This document shows positions 23,018 to 33,743 of a stretch of 64,000 nt of DNA, piece after piece. Position numbers and translations under genes: made by a program. This stretch comes from Juglans regia. Taxonomy: Eukaryota; Streptophyta; Magnoliopsida; Fagales; Juglandaceae. The notes under the pieces are model-generated. The model worked only from the letters and a program-made list of their open reading frames with translations, was not told the DNA's origin and did no database searches. How positions within the stretch are numbered: the stretch's first letter is position 1; each line of letters begins with the position of its first letter. The stretch lies in the NCBI RefSeq assembly GCF_001411555.2, contig NC_049907.1, positions 34,803,866 through 34,867,865 of the forward strand. Direction: 5' to 3'.

Positions 23018-24334
23018 GTGATTCCTAGCGGTGTGTTTAGTGGATTGCCACCTATTAGGGAGATAGAGCACTACATTGATTTTGTGCTAGGTGCGACAAT
23101 TCCTGACCAACCTTTACTTGAAGAACATGAGTCCTTGACACATTTAAAGGGACAAGGTAAGTTATTAAGTAGAATGCATGCTAAGTGGGAGGACTGTATT
23201 GAGACTTTTACTCAAGTATTCAAATACACACAAAGTATGAAAAATTTTGTGATTGATGCGTTAGCAGAAAGGTATGTCATTGTTTTCATTTTAGATGCAA
23301 CATTGTTGAAACTTGAATATAATAAGGAATTGCATGCTAATAATGATGACTTTGCTAGTGCGTATGGAACAAGTGAGAAAGCATCGTTCGGTAAGTTCTA
23401 TAAACTAGATTGGTACTTGTTTAGAGAAAATAGTTTTTGTGTGCCTACTAGTTTTATGCGTAAGTTGATTGTGTGTGATGGATATGGTAGTTTGTTGGGT
23501 AACCTTGGTGTAAGGAAGACTTTTGTTGTGTTGCATGAACATTTTTTGGAATATCATTTGCCATTCAATGACGTGTTGCATGGACGTTTGTGGAAGTATC
23601 ATTTTTCATTCATTGATGTGTTGCATGAACGTGTGTCGAAGTACCATTTGCCATTCATTGACGTATCGCATGAATGTTTGTGGAAGTATCATTTTTCATT
23701 CATTAACGTGTTGCATGAACATTTGTGGAAGTATTACTTGCCATTCATTGAGTTTGCATATAATTGGAGTGGTCATTTTGGTGTCAGGAAAGATTTAGGT
23801 TTGTTTCATGAACATTTGTGGAAATATCATTTTTCATTCATTGATGTGTTGCATGAACGTTTGTGGGAGTATCATTTGCCTTTCATTAAAGTGTTACATG
23901 AACGTTTGTGGAAGTATCTTTTGTCATTCATTAACATGTTGCATGAACGTTTGTGGGAGTATTGTTTGCCATTCATTGAGTTTTCATATAATTGGATTGG
24001 TCATTTTGGTGTAAGAAAAGCTTTAGGTGTGTTTCAGGAACATTTGTGGGAGTATCACTTGCCATACATTGACTTGTTGTATGCACGTTTGCTGGAGTAT
24101 CATTTCCATTTCATTGAGTTTGCATGTAATTGGAGTTGTTATTTTGGTATAAAGATGATTTTAAATATGTTGCATGAACGTTTATGGGAGTATCATTTGT
24201 CATACATTGATTTGCTGCATGAACGTTTGCGGGACTATCATTTGCCTTTTATTGAGTTTGCATATAATTGTAGTCATTCTGGTGCCAAGAAACTTGAGAC
24301 ATTTTGCATGAACATTTATGTTGGTCTAAGATGA
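23018..24334 (+). pseudogene. Chimeric gypsy pol ORF (438 aa) with a 45-bp in-frame repeat array
   Basis: One uninterrupted 438-codon frame built from short pieces of pol. GLPPIREIEHYIDFVLGATI is the start of RT. The frame then jumps to RNase H/connection sequence (LTHLKGQGKLLSRMHAKW, VIDALAERYVI) and to the segment before the integrase HHCC zinc finger (FGKFYKLDWYLFRENSFCVP, GVRKTFVVLHEH). The RT palm with YxDD is missing. From 23528 to 24256 it becomes an array of thirteen 15-residue units of the LHERLWKYHFSFIDV type, with three complete 16-residue spacers (FAYNWSGHFGVRKDLG type). The unit looks like a join of the zinc-finger LHEHLW and the post-integrase WE..LPFIEFAYN. Every unit is a multiple of three bases, so the frame stays open. 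Whether it is translated is unknown. Confidence 0.8.
23528..24256 (+). repeat. Tandem array of 45-bp units with 48-bp spacers
   Basis: Thirteen 45-bp units, each close to GTGTTGCATGAACGTTTGTG followed by the rest of the unit, begin at 23528, 23573, 23618, 23663, 23708, 23801, 23846, 23891, 23936, 24029, 24074, 24167 and 24212. Complete 48-bp spacers lie at 23753-23800, 23981-24028 and 24119-24166, and a degraded fourth follows 24256. Units differ from each other at several positions, so the array is not freshly amplified. Confidence 0.93.
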
Positions 24335-24785
24335 AGAGAGATGTCAATCGTATTTGTGGCAGGTGCATTACATGCAGAAAGGCCAAATTTAAGCTTTTGC
24401 CACATGGGTTGTATACACCCTTACCTGTTCCTAGTGAGTCATGTGTATACATATCTATGGACTTTGTTTTAGGGCTGCCTAGGAAAGAAATAAGTAGAGA
24501 TTCTATTTTTGTGGTTATGGATGGATTTATAGAGTTTGCATATAATATGACCATGCATACTACCACTTTATATTCTCCTTTTGAAATTTTTTATAGACTT
24601 AATCCATTTACTCCTTTAGATTTAATGCCTTTATCTGTTGACAACAGGAGTAGCTTGGATGGATTTGTTCAAACTCTTGAACAAATTAATGATAATACAT
24701 ATGAAATTAATGATAATGTTACTAACATTTTTTCCTTTAATCCAGGTGGAAATTCGAGGTTGAATCCTTTTGAAGAGAGGGGGAA
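24304..24785 (+). pseudogene. Gypsy integrase and C-terminal pol remnant
   Basis: Reads HEHLCWSKMKRDVNRICGRC, then ITCRKAKFKLLPHGLYTPLP and SMDFVLGLPR, i.e. the integrase HHCC finger and the start of the rve core. It then jumps from VVMDGF straight to IEFAYNMTMHTTTLYSPFEI, which lies after the DDE core. The catalytic core has therefore been deleted in frame. The end (SRLNPFEERGNDGNQGG) overlaps the PPT and LTR start. It lies in a different frame from the repeat-array ORF. Confidence 0.82.
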
Positions 24786-25519
24786 TGATGGGAACCAAGG
24801 TGGGTCTAGTCTTAAAGATATGTTGTAAGTTCCAAATGGGCCAAATATAAGTTCAAGGGCTTAAATGATGAAGATTCAGCTTTGATTTATTTGATAAGCT
24901 ATGGAAAGGGCAACAACATGATTTAAAGGCTTTGGGCACTTGAAGGCTTTCAATTTATTCAATTCATTTAAATAACTTATTTTATTAGTTTAGAATAATT
25001 GAGTTTATTATGGGAAGCACTTAAAGAGGCCTATGCAAGGGCATGTTGGAAAAATTATTATTTTATTGAACTAGGGTTAGGGTTACTGTAGCCGAGTTAC
25101 TGTAGCGTCGTACAATAGTCGTGGCACTGTTCACTCAGGGGCATTTTTGGAAGATGGGGCATTATTTTGGCTAGGGTTTTAATTAGATTTTAGTTTAAAT
25201 ACACTTTGTTGCCTCATGTTAAAAAGTTTATGAAATTTGATGAATTTGTTCATTGTGAGTTGAGTTTATCTCCTCTTATTCTTAATTGAACTTTTGAATT
25301 TATCAAATGTAAATCACAACCTTTGTGGCGTTCCTCCTTTGTAATTTGGGTTTTTGAGAAGCGTTCTTCAACGGGTCTAGATTTTAATATAATCTAGGTT
25401 CTTGAAACAAGTTCTCATCGGGTCTAAGTTCTCCATCCATTGACTTGATTTTGGCTTTCTTAGAGAGTTTTCAAATTGATTGCAGGTTCAAGGGATTTCT
25501 TTCCCGCGGGTTCATATCA
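24786..25519 (+). repeat. 3' LTR of the gypsy element
   Basis: Same length and ends as the 5' LTR, preceded by a purine tract and followed by the target duplication GTATG at 25520-25524. Confidence 0.93.
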
Positions 25520-25566
25520 GTATGTGTGTGTGTAAATATATATATATATATATATTCTCTCATGCA

Positions 25567-25813
25567 TGTTGGGGAACAATAATGCGAGAGTAGTAAAAGA
25601 AAAATAGAGAAAACAATCACATAATACAATATTTACATGGTTTGGCAATATGCATATATCCACAGAGCTGCAGGAGATTTTCTTCAGTGGGAAGATGAAG
25701 TACACAGTGAAAAATACAAGTGTCTCACTCACACACTCTCCTTCTCTCACTAGGCGCCTATTTAATTGTCTAAAGAATTTCATACGTCTCACTCTTGCTT
25801 CTCAGCTATTTAA

Positions 25814-25858
<45 letters not shown>

Positions 25859-26101
25859 TAGCACTGTGAGAACCTAAGGTGGTAAGTATATTGAATATTC
25901 ATTCAAGCGAGGTGTCGAGTGCGACTCAAGTGAAATTTATGTCTGGTATTTGCTCGAGCAAACCCTCAGGTAGAGCTTTGCTCGAGCCCATTGTTGAGCG
26001 CCTGTTGAGTGAACCCTCTACATGGGCTTTGCTGGAGCGATATGTCGAGCGAACTTTTGGTTGCCTTTGCTCGAGTATAAAACCAGGCTCCACAATCAAC
26101 A
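25567..26101 (-). repeat. 3' LTR of the interrupted copia
   Basis: Plus-strand reading starts TGTTGGGGAACAATAATG and ends CACAATCAACA, so both strands show TG...CA. It contains an AT microsatellite at 25818-25855 and a TTTGGCAATATGC...TCCACAGAGCTGC motif that is also seen near 33870. Confidence 0.75.
25818..25855. repeat. (AT)n microsatellite
   Basis: About 18 AT dinucleotides inside the copia LTR. Confidence 0.93.
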
Positions 26102-26210
26102 ATTCTTCCACTTGGAGACTGGTACAACCACATGTATCAACTACCTGCCTCCAGAATTGAATCCTCCATCTTTGCAGCTCATAGCTCATGTCTTCAAGCT
26201 AGAAGATCAA

Positions 26211-27290
26211 CTAAAGTTGGCACAACTTTAGTTTCTCAAGGGTAACACCCTTAGTCAACATATTTCTGAGGTTTCTACTTTCACAAATCTTCTCAAGTAT
26301 CAACTGGTGATCATCAAGTAGAGATATGAAATAATACCTTATCTGAATATGTTTGGTTCTGGAATGAAATGTTGGATTCTTGACAAGGAATATGACACTT
26401 TGACTGTCACTGTAGAGAGTACAATTTTCGTTCTTCTTACCCAACTCTTCCAAGAAACTTTGTAACCAAACCATCTCCTCTGTGGCTTTTGGTACAACAA
26501 CATACTTTGCTTGTGTGGTAGACAGTGCAACTGTCTCCTACAAATTTGAACCCTAAGACACAACAACATAACCCATAGTGAATATAAAATATGTGGTACT
26601 CTATCTGCTATCAGTGTCACTTGCTAGGTCAACATCTACATAACCATGTACCCTTAAACAGGCTTCTGTAAAACAAAGGTATGTATCTGAGGAGACCCTT
26701 AGGTACCTCAAAATCCATTTTACTGCTCTCAATGTTGTTTTTCTAGATTACTCATATACTTGCTCACAACTCGCACTGCATGGGCAATGTCTGGTCTTGT
26801 ACAAACTATAACATATATCAAAGAACCAACAGTTGAGGCATAGTGTACCTTACTCATAAGATCATACTCCTCCTTTGACTTCGATTATTGTTTCCTGTTT
26901 AGTTTGAAGTGACTTCCCAATGGTGTACTCATTGGCTTAATTTTGTACATATTAAAATCGTTAAGCACTCTATTCACATAATCTGCTTGTGACAGTTTCA
27001 CCGTACATTTGACTATCTCTGATAATTCTCATGCTAAGGATTTGTTTTGCAGCACCTAAATCCTTCATTGCAAACTGCCTTGACAACTATCTCTTCAGAT
27101 AATTGATCTCTTCAATGCCAAGTCCTACAATGAGCATAGCATATACGTACAACAATATAATGATATAAGAGTCGTCAAAATGCCTATCATAACAACAGTT
27201 GTCTGTCTGACATCTGTTGTACCCTAAACTGCATATAAAACTATCAAATTTCTTGTACCACTGACTGGGACATTGTTTCATATCGTACAA
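26211..27290 (-). pseudogene. Copia RT/RNase H remnant (3' half of pol)
   Basis: The minus strand carries the copia RNase H end (NENCTLYSDSQSVIFLVKNP and HSRTKHIQIRYYFI) at 26474-26211. The RT part at 27290-27087 includes QWYKKFDSFICSLGYNRCQT and a YVYAMLIVG segment where an active RT has YVDDM, so the catalytic aspartates are lost. Several stops lie between the pieces. The right edge is exactly the hAT insertion point. Confidence 0.85.
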
Positions 27291-27396
27291 TAGGAGTGGG
27301 CAGTGGGACCCCGCACCCCACTGCCTTGCCAGATACGGGGAGCGGGTGGCTCCATCTGCATCTAGCTCCCCAACGAAGGCAGGGGACGAACTGGGC

Positions 27397-28893
27397 TGAT
27401 GGGAACCAAGGTGGGCCTAGTCTTAAAGATATGTTGCAAGTTCAAGATGGGCCAAATACAAGTTCAATGGCTTAAAGGATGAAGATTCAGTTTTGATTCA
27501 TTTAATAAGCTATGGAAAGGGCAATAACATGACTTAAAGGCTTTGGGCACTTGAAGGCTTTCAACCTATTTAATTCATTTAAAGGACCTATTTTATTAGT
27601 TTAGAATAATTGAGTTTATTATGGGAAGCACTTAAGGGGGCTTATGCAAAGGCATGTTGGGAAAGTTATTATTCTATTGAACTAGGGTTAGGGTTACTGT
27701 AGCCGAGTTACTGTAGCGTCGTACTGTAGCCGCGGCACTGTACACTCAGGGTATTTTTGGAAAATGGGGCATTATTTTGGCTAGAGTTTTAATTAGGTTT
27801 TGGTTTAAATACTATTTGAAGCCTCATTTTAATCAGTTTATAAAATTTGATTAATTTATTCATTGTGAGTTGAGTTTTACTCCTCTTGTTCTTAATTCAA
27901 CTTTTAAACTTATCAAAAGTAAATCACAACATTTGTGGCGTTCCTCCTTTGTAATCTGGGTTCTTGAGACAGGTTCTTCAACGGGTCTAGATTTTAATAT
28001 AATCTAGGTTCTTGAAACGAGTTCTCATCGAGTCTAGATTCTCCATCCATTGACTTAATTTTGGCTTTCTTGGGGAGTTTTCAAATTGATTGTGGGTTCA
28101 AGGGATTTCATTCCCACGGGTTCATATCATTTGGTATTCAGAGCAAGATTTTCAATCAAGTCTGATTCTATCTTTTATTTCTTGCATATTTAATTATAGG
28201 GCTTTATTCTTCTAGGATTGATTACAAAAAAAAAATAGAGGTGGCTGCCAGATTTCTTCACTATTGTTAGGGTTTCTGAAATTCATTGTTATAGAGTTTG
28301 TGTTGGCTGAAATCTTTTGTTCTAGGGGTTGCCGTATATCACTTGTCCTAGGGTTTTTGAGTTATTTTTAGGGTTTTCTCAATTGTCTATTCTTGATTGT
28401 GATCAAATCAGTTGGTGGAAAGATAAGAAAGAAAATCTAAAAATTTTCTTGAGCCTTATCATCAAAGGGGCTGCTGCATACATTATTCTAGTTGGTATCT
28501 TGTCTTATAGTTACTGTTTCATTCGTATAATTTCCTTGATTCACGTGTCATTTTTTTTTTCATTCCTTCGATGTTTCTCTTGTTCTTGTCTCATAGAGCT
28601 AATTACTAATTAGGATAAAACAAGGTTGCTTTGTCTTGATTGAGTTCAATTAGTTCTTAAAGAACTTGAGTGGGAAAACTCTTGAGGTAAAAGGTAAGAG
28701 AGTGTGAAACTATTATCGGAAAAAAAACCAATTAAGAGTGAAACACGAGTGGAGTGCCATTATTCGAGTGTAAACACGCAAGGGAGTGTGTGAGGTTTTC
28801 TTTTTTTACCACTAATATTCTTTTGTGCAGCACCTTATAATGTCTCATCGGTGTAGCTCATCATCATGAGGGAGAGCGGATAACTCATCATTT
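27397..28893 (+). mobile_element. Truncated gypsy copy (5' LTR, leader and start of gag) inside the hAT
   Basis: An LTR at 27397-28129 matches the gypsy LTRs at 20128 and 24786. A TTTGGTATTCAGAGC PBS-like site and the same leader follow (including AACACGAGTGGAGTGCCATT) as far as GATAACTCATCA near 28893. There the match to the gag start at about 21735 stops abruptly. No 3' LTR follows. It is a deletion derivative of the element at 20128-25519. Confidence 0.88.
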
Positions 28894-28894
28894 T

Positions 28895-28953
28895 ACCAAT
28901 CATAAAATGACATTCTTTTCTATATGACAAAAAAAGGTCGTTTTATGGTTGGC
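28895..28953. repeat. Short inverted repeat (hairpin)
   Basis: CCAATCATAAAATGAC and the inverse of GGTCGTTTTATGGTTGG form imperfect arms around a loop of about 20 bases. It sits right at the breakpoint where the truncated gypsy copy ends. Confidence 0.7.
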
Positions 28954-29017
28954 TTTTTTTAAAAACAACAGACCCACCCCAGAACGATGTTGTTTTGTCT
29001 ATAGGGTGTTAAGTCTT

Positions 29018-29456
29018 TGTAATGTTTTGAATCGTGGATGGCCCGGTCAAGATCTGGAACGAAATATTTCGGTGCCGGTACCGTTTCGTGTACCGTTTCG
29101 GGATAGTCGATATATGAATAAATTATATATATAATATATATAACAATTATATTCTAAAATAATAGTTTATATATGAATAAATTATATATAAATACATACA
29201 TACATATAAATTATAAATAGTCTAATTTAAATTGGGGGTCAAAAAATAAACTTGTAGTTTGAAAAAAAAAAAAAAAACACAGGCCGAAATATCGGCCGGT
29301 ACCGGCGAAATATAGGCCGGTACAGGCCGAAATTTAGGCCGAAACGGCCGGTATTTTGGCCGGTACGGTATATATCTAGTACCTGTACCGGCCGGACGGC
29401 CGAAACGAAAAATTTCGACCGTACCGGCCGGTACGGTACGAAATTAAAAACATTGC
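29018..29456. mobile_element. Palindrome-rich foldback element with GGCCGG/GGTACCGG motifs
   Basis: The ends are near-inverted: left AATGTTTTGAATCG, and right AATTAAAAACATT, which reads AATGTTTTTAATT on the other strand. The body holds many overlapping inverted copies of CCGGTACCGG, GGCCGGTACGG and CGAAATTTCG, and the middle is AT-rich. There is no coding capacity. It lies inside the hAT element, upstream of the transposase. Confidence 0.6.
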
Positions 29457-29522
29457 CCCCGACCCCCCGGGCCTCGGAACTCCCCTCCCCTTGCCTCTTT
29501 TCTCTCTGTCCTCTGAAAAGTG

Positions 29523-29525
<3 letters not shown>

Positions 29526-29583
<58 letters not shown>
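29526..29583. repeat. (TC)n microsatellite
   Basis: A 58-base run of TC dinucleotides in the leader upstream of the hAT transposase. Confidence 0.97.
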
Positions 29584-29586
<3 letters not shown>

Positions 29587-30245
29587 TCTACTTTGTTTTC
29601 GTTCTTCCATCATACGCATTACACATTCTACTGTCGCCTTCCATCTGCATCTCTATCGTCGAAAGTAAGTTAATCGAATCGATTTACATTATTATTATTA
29701 TTATTATTTTTAGTTATGGAGATTAGAGGAAGCATGAGATTAAATGGAGGAGTATAAGGATGAGATTGTGTTATTGTGAATTGTGTGCCACAGAGATTCG
29801 ATTTGTGCATGTGTTTTGATGTTTGTGTATTTTTTTATGTATTTTTTGACTTTAGGGTTTCAGATTGGAACCCTAAATTAGTTTAGGATTTCAATCTAAA
29901 ACCCTTAATTATGTTAGGGGTTTAATTTAGGGAAACCCTAAGTTACAAACTTAAAAAGTTACAATTTACAAGTGATTTGAAAATTGGTTGGGTTGTTTGC
30001 TGAATATATTAACTGATTTGAAAATTGAAAATTGATTTGAATACGTACAATTGATTTGAAAATTGTATTTTATATTAATTACTGAAAATTGCTAAATAAA
30101 CAATTGATGTTAGTGGTTGTGAATTTGTAGTGTTGTTGTGAATTTGTGGTGTTTATGTGAATCCTTGGTGTTGCTATGAACCTGTGGTGTTGATGTTAGT
30201 AGCATGTTTTCATTTCAGATTTTTTACTGTTTTGGAGAATCAAGA

Positions 30246-32339
30246 ATGTCTACTCCAGTAAATTTTAGTGATGATTCTCTTATCCCTACCGCAACACTTA
30301 ACCCTACACCTGCTAATATCCCCACGGACCCTAGTCCTAGCCCTACGGAGACAAAATCTTGCCCTACCCTCAAGTCCACACAAAACAAGAAACCAATTTC
30401 CATAGTTTAGTCTCACTTTACCAAATTAGAGGCTAGTGACTCCAATAACCCCCAAGCAAAGTGTAACTATTGTGGTAAACTCTATGAATGTCACTATAAA
30501 AAATATTGTACATCACAATTAAAGGTCTAGTTAGAATAAAAATTCAAGAAGATTCCAATATTAAAATACTTACAAAAGAAGATTCAATTTAGAATAGAAA
30601 TTGGACTAAAAAAATAGCATATGAGAGTAGTGGGGGTTCAACATTGAAGGGGTATACTAAGTATGATCCCGATGAGTGTTGAAGAAAGTTGGCTCGTATG
30701 GTGATCATGGACAAGCTACCATTTTAATTTGTGGAGGGAGAGGGTTTCAAGAATATTCTAATTACTTGAAACATAGGTTTAATCTTCATTTTCGCCACAC
30801 AGTGGCAAAAGATATTAAAAAAATATTACAAGAAAGAGAAAGATTTGTTAATGGGCCAATTGGCAGGTCAAGTAGTTTGCCTCACTACCGATAATTGGAC
30901 ATCCGTTCAAAATTATATTTACATGTCTTTGATTGTGCATTTCATTGATTGTGATTGGATACTACACAAAAAATTGTAAAGTTTTGTCAAATTTTCGATC
31001 ACATTGGTGAGATAGTTGGGAAGGCCTTGGAGGCCGCAATAAAAGAGTGAGGGTTGGCACGGGTTTTAACAGTTACAGTTGATAATGTCTTGCCTAATGA
31101 TATTGCCTTGGGACTTCTTAAGATCTATCTTAGAGAGACAAATAAGACAATCTTGGGTGGTGGTTGTTTGCATGTTAGATGTGTTGCACACAGTCTGGAT
31201 TTAATTGTCACTGATAGTTTGAAATATTTTGATGACTCGGTTGCACGAGTCAGAACTGCTGTGAGATTTATGAGATCTTCTCCTGCTAGATTGGAGAAAT
31301 TCAAGATTGTAGTGAGGAATGCGGGCATATAATCCAAGAAGGACCTTTGTACTGATGTTCCTACAAGATGGAACTCAACCTTCTTAATGTTGAAGGCAAT
31401 CCAAGAATATAAGGCAGCTTTTGAATTATTGGGTGATGAAAATATTCAATATTTCAAATATTTTGATGAGCACGAGAGATTAGGAAAGCCTATTGATGAT
31501 AATTAAGAGATTGTTACTACTTTTGTAGAATTTGTTAGACTCTTCTACGAGGTCACATTGAGGCTATCTGGTTCTTTGTACCCTATATCCAATTATTTAT
31601 GTCAGTAAATATGTAAGGTGAAAGAAGAGTTGGATGAAATGTGTAGGGGTGACCATATTAGGATGCAGGAGATGACATTGATGATGAGGATCAAATATGA
31701 CAAGTATTAGGGAGATTTGAGTAGGCTAAATATTTTATTATATATGGATGTTGCTCTTAACCCCCAGATCAAGATTGATGGCATGATATATGATTTGGGA
31801 CTTGCGCACGGGAATGCATGGACTGAGCTTATTGGGACAATAGTTAGAGAAACCCTTGATAAATTGTTTGATGAGTTTACCGTGATCAGGAATGGTAATA
31901 AACCTATACCTACCCCCCGCCTCCTCCAGAAGTCAAGATGGGGAAAAGGCGTAGGTTGGTGTGGGGTGAGAGCCTCTCACAGAACGCTACTAGTTCATCA
32001 ATCTGCAGAGGCGAAGTTGGAGGTAACATTAATTTGGTAGGGGATTTTCTCCCATATACATGAGACTTTGATATACTAGCATGGTGGAAGACCAATACCA
32101 TGAAATACCTTACAAAAATAGTCTACAGTATTTTGGTCATCCCTATTAACGCCATTGCGTCAGAGTCGACATTTAGTACCGAAGGGTGTATATTGGATTC
32201 AACCTGGAGTTCATTGTCTACTATCACTGTGGAGTCATTGATTTGCACACATAATTGGATCAACGAGATAGAAATTCAAGTTTCGGATGTTCTTGACTTT
32301 AAGGAGATCGACGAGGAGGAGGGTGGTGAGGAGCCTTGA
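30246..32339 (+). pseudogene. hAT transposase (zf-BED/hAT dimerisation type), degenerate
   Basis: It starts MSTPVNFSDDS with a Pro/Thr-rich N-terminus. A BED-type zinc finger follows (PQAKCNYCGKLY near 30460). The middle region has TVDNVLPNDIALGLLKIYL, GGCLHVRCVAHSLDLIVTDS and DVPTRWNSTFLMLKAIQEYK, which are typical of RICESLEEPER/DAYSLEEPER-like plant hAT transposases. The C-terminal dimerisation domain is at 32100-32339 (IPINAIASESTFSTEG, ESLICTHNWI). There are about ten in-frame stops and several frame changes across the gene. The protein would normally run to about 650-700 residues. Confidence 0.88.
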
Positions 32340-33066
32340 TCTGGTAATCGTTAATTTTATTTTATTATTTTGATTTATTTATATTCATTTCATCAGTAGT
32401 AATTTCAACTTTAAATGTTGTTGTAATACATGAGATGACGTCTACCTCCGATGCAGTATGACTTTACGATATTAAACCCATCATTGCCATTAGCCATAGG
32501 TTGGTACAATTTGTATTGTCCCTTAATTATTTTTCGTATTTATATAATTTTTTGTATCTAATTATTTTTCTTGTATTTTTTTAGCTTTTATAATCTTACT
32601 ATTATATGCTCAATCATAATCCCGAGCCCAAGGACCAAATGATCTATTCTAATATTTATCCTCATCTTATCTTGGTTAGTCAGATTTTAATTTGTAATTT
32701 TTTCATTTCTAATATATGTTTGTAATTTTAATTTTTGTTTATTGTTTATAATTCTAATTTATTTTCTATTAAATTGTTAATGTTTTAGATTTTCTGATCT
32801 TACAGTCTCACTCACAGCAAGCAGCACTAATTACATGTCTTTTCCATCCATGGCCACTCGCCCCAAATGTCAAACAGCTCACTTAGTTGTATTCAGTGAT
32901 TCACTTATTTGTAATATTGATACAACATCCTTTATATATTTGTAATTTTGTAATTGTTTTAACTTAATTTGTATTGTTGTAATAGCTTAGCTTAGTTTAT
33001 GATTATTAGTTTATTACTTAGTACTTCTAGTTGGTTGCAACTTAGTAGTATATTATTTTTATTATT
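32340..33066. other. hAT 3' non-coding region
   Basis: AT-rich DNA downstream of the transposase with no coding match. It is followed by a T-rich run and the GC-rich 3' subterminal region (about 33180-33344). Confidence 0.6.
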
Positions 33067-33344
33067 GTGAATTCTTTTTTCTTTTTTTCTTTTTTCTTTT
33101 TTTTGTTAATTTCTATGCCCAAAATGGCTCAAAACCTGGGCAATTTTGGGCCCATTTCAATTGTTTCTAGACCATTTTGGACCCAGAAACATGTTTTGGG
33201 CCGAGGGCCCATTTGCGATGCCTGGTTAGGGGGGGGGAGTGGGTGTCCGCACCCGTACCCTGGTACTCGAACAAGGTACCTGCCCCGCAAGACCAGGGGC
33301 AGGGAGGGGCTACCCTGCCCCATAGGGTGCGAGTAGCACCCCTA

Positions 33345-33743
33345 CCGTACAACCTCTTCTTCAGTTTGCAAACTAGGCTTTTTTTCCCCTATACTGGGAA
33401 TCCCTCAAGCTGGTGTATGTGGATGTCTTCATCTAAGTCTCCATAAAGCAAAGTTGTCTTGACATCTAGCTGTTCCAATTGTAGATCTTTTGTAACCATC
33501 ATTCTTAGCTCTAATAGTAGTGATTTTCACCACTAATAAGAAAATCTCAGAGTAGTCAATGTCTTTCTTCTGCTCAAATCCCTTCACCACAAGTCTGGCT
33601 CTATACTTGTTGGTGTCGTCATGCTCAGTCTTGTATTGTACCCACTTGTTGTGTAAAGCCTTCTTTCCTGTTGGAAGCTCAGTTAGCTCCCGTATCTGAT
33701 TCCCTAACAGAGAATTCATCTCATCTTTCAAACTGACTCCCAC
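33345..33743 (-). pseudogene. Copia RT remnant (5' part), right of the hAT
   Basis: Minus-strand frames give KDEMNSLLGNQIRELTELPT, YRARLVVKGFEQKKDIDYSE and, nearer the hAT, KLKKRLYG. These are the N-terminal part of copia RVT_2 and continue into the sequence left of 27291. A missing stretch around TTIRAKNDGYKRST shows an internal deletion. Confidence 0.85.

Larger units (their letters stand above)
20128..25519 (+). mobile_element. Ty3/gypsy LTR retrotransposon, complete ends, collapsed interior
   Basis: This 5,392-bp element has LTRs at 20128-20861 and 24786-25519, both 734 bp with TGATGGGAACC at the start and TTCATATCA at the end. It is flanked by an exact 5-bp duplication GTATG (20123-20127 and 25520-25524). 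A PBS-like TTTGGTATTCAGAGC follows the 5' LTR, resembling the complement of initiator tRNA-Met with one extra T. A purine-rich tract (GAAGAGAGGGGGAA) directly precedes the 3' LTR. Inside are gag remnants, a collapsed pol, and no protease, RT catalytic core or integrase DDE core. The perfect duplication shows that the insertion itself is structurally complete. Confidence 0.93.
27291..33344 (+). mobile_element. hAT transposon (about 6 kb), degenerate, with nested insertions
   Basis: It begins TAGGAGTGGGCAGTGGG and ends GTAGCACCCCTA (inverse TAGGGGTGCTAC). Flanking 8-bp duplications are TCGTACAA (27283-27290) and CCGTACAA (33345-33352), one mismatch. The transposase is encoded on the plus strand at 30246-32339. 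GC-rich subterminal sequence lies at both ends (27300-27396 and 33180-33340). A partial gypsy copy is inserted near the left end at 27397, and a palindromic repeat element at about 29018-29456. The interior transposase is riddled with stops, so the copy is inactive. Confidence 0.88.
25567..33743 (-). mobile_element. Copia LTR retrotransposon split by a hAT transposon
   Basis: A minus-strand copia element. Its 3' LTR is 25567-26101 and is preceded (minus sense) by a PPT-like AAGTGGAAGAAT. Next come RNase H and RT sequences up to 27290, then a 6-kb hAT insertion (27291-33344). The upstream RT part resumes at 33345-33743. Joining the two flanks restores a continuous copia RT motif at the junction (CKLKKRLYG on one side, YDMKQCPSQWYKKF on the other). 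Stops and small indels show it is dead. The 5' LTR and gag were not found to the right, so it is 5'-truncated or rearranged there. Confidence 0.82.

Noticed and set aside
23528..24256. CRISPR-like or satellite array
   Set aside because: Units are diverged, in coding phase and built from integrase sequence; it is neither CRISPR nor centromeric satellite.
23018..24334. 438-aa frame as a host gene
   Set aside because: It lies within a gypsy element with exact target duplication and is made of pol pieces; no host family fits.
29239..29726. Arg/Glu-rich and Ser/Leu-rich open frames
   Set aside because: They are read-through of the TC microsatellite.
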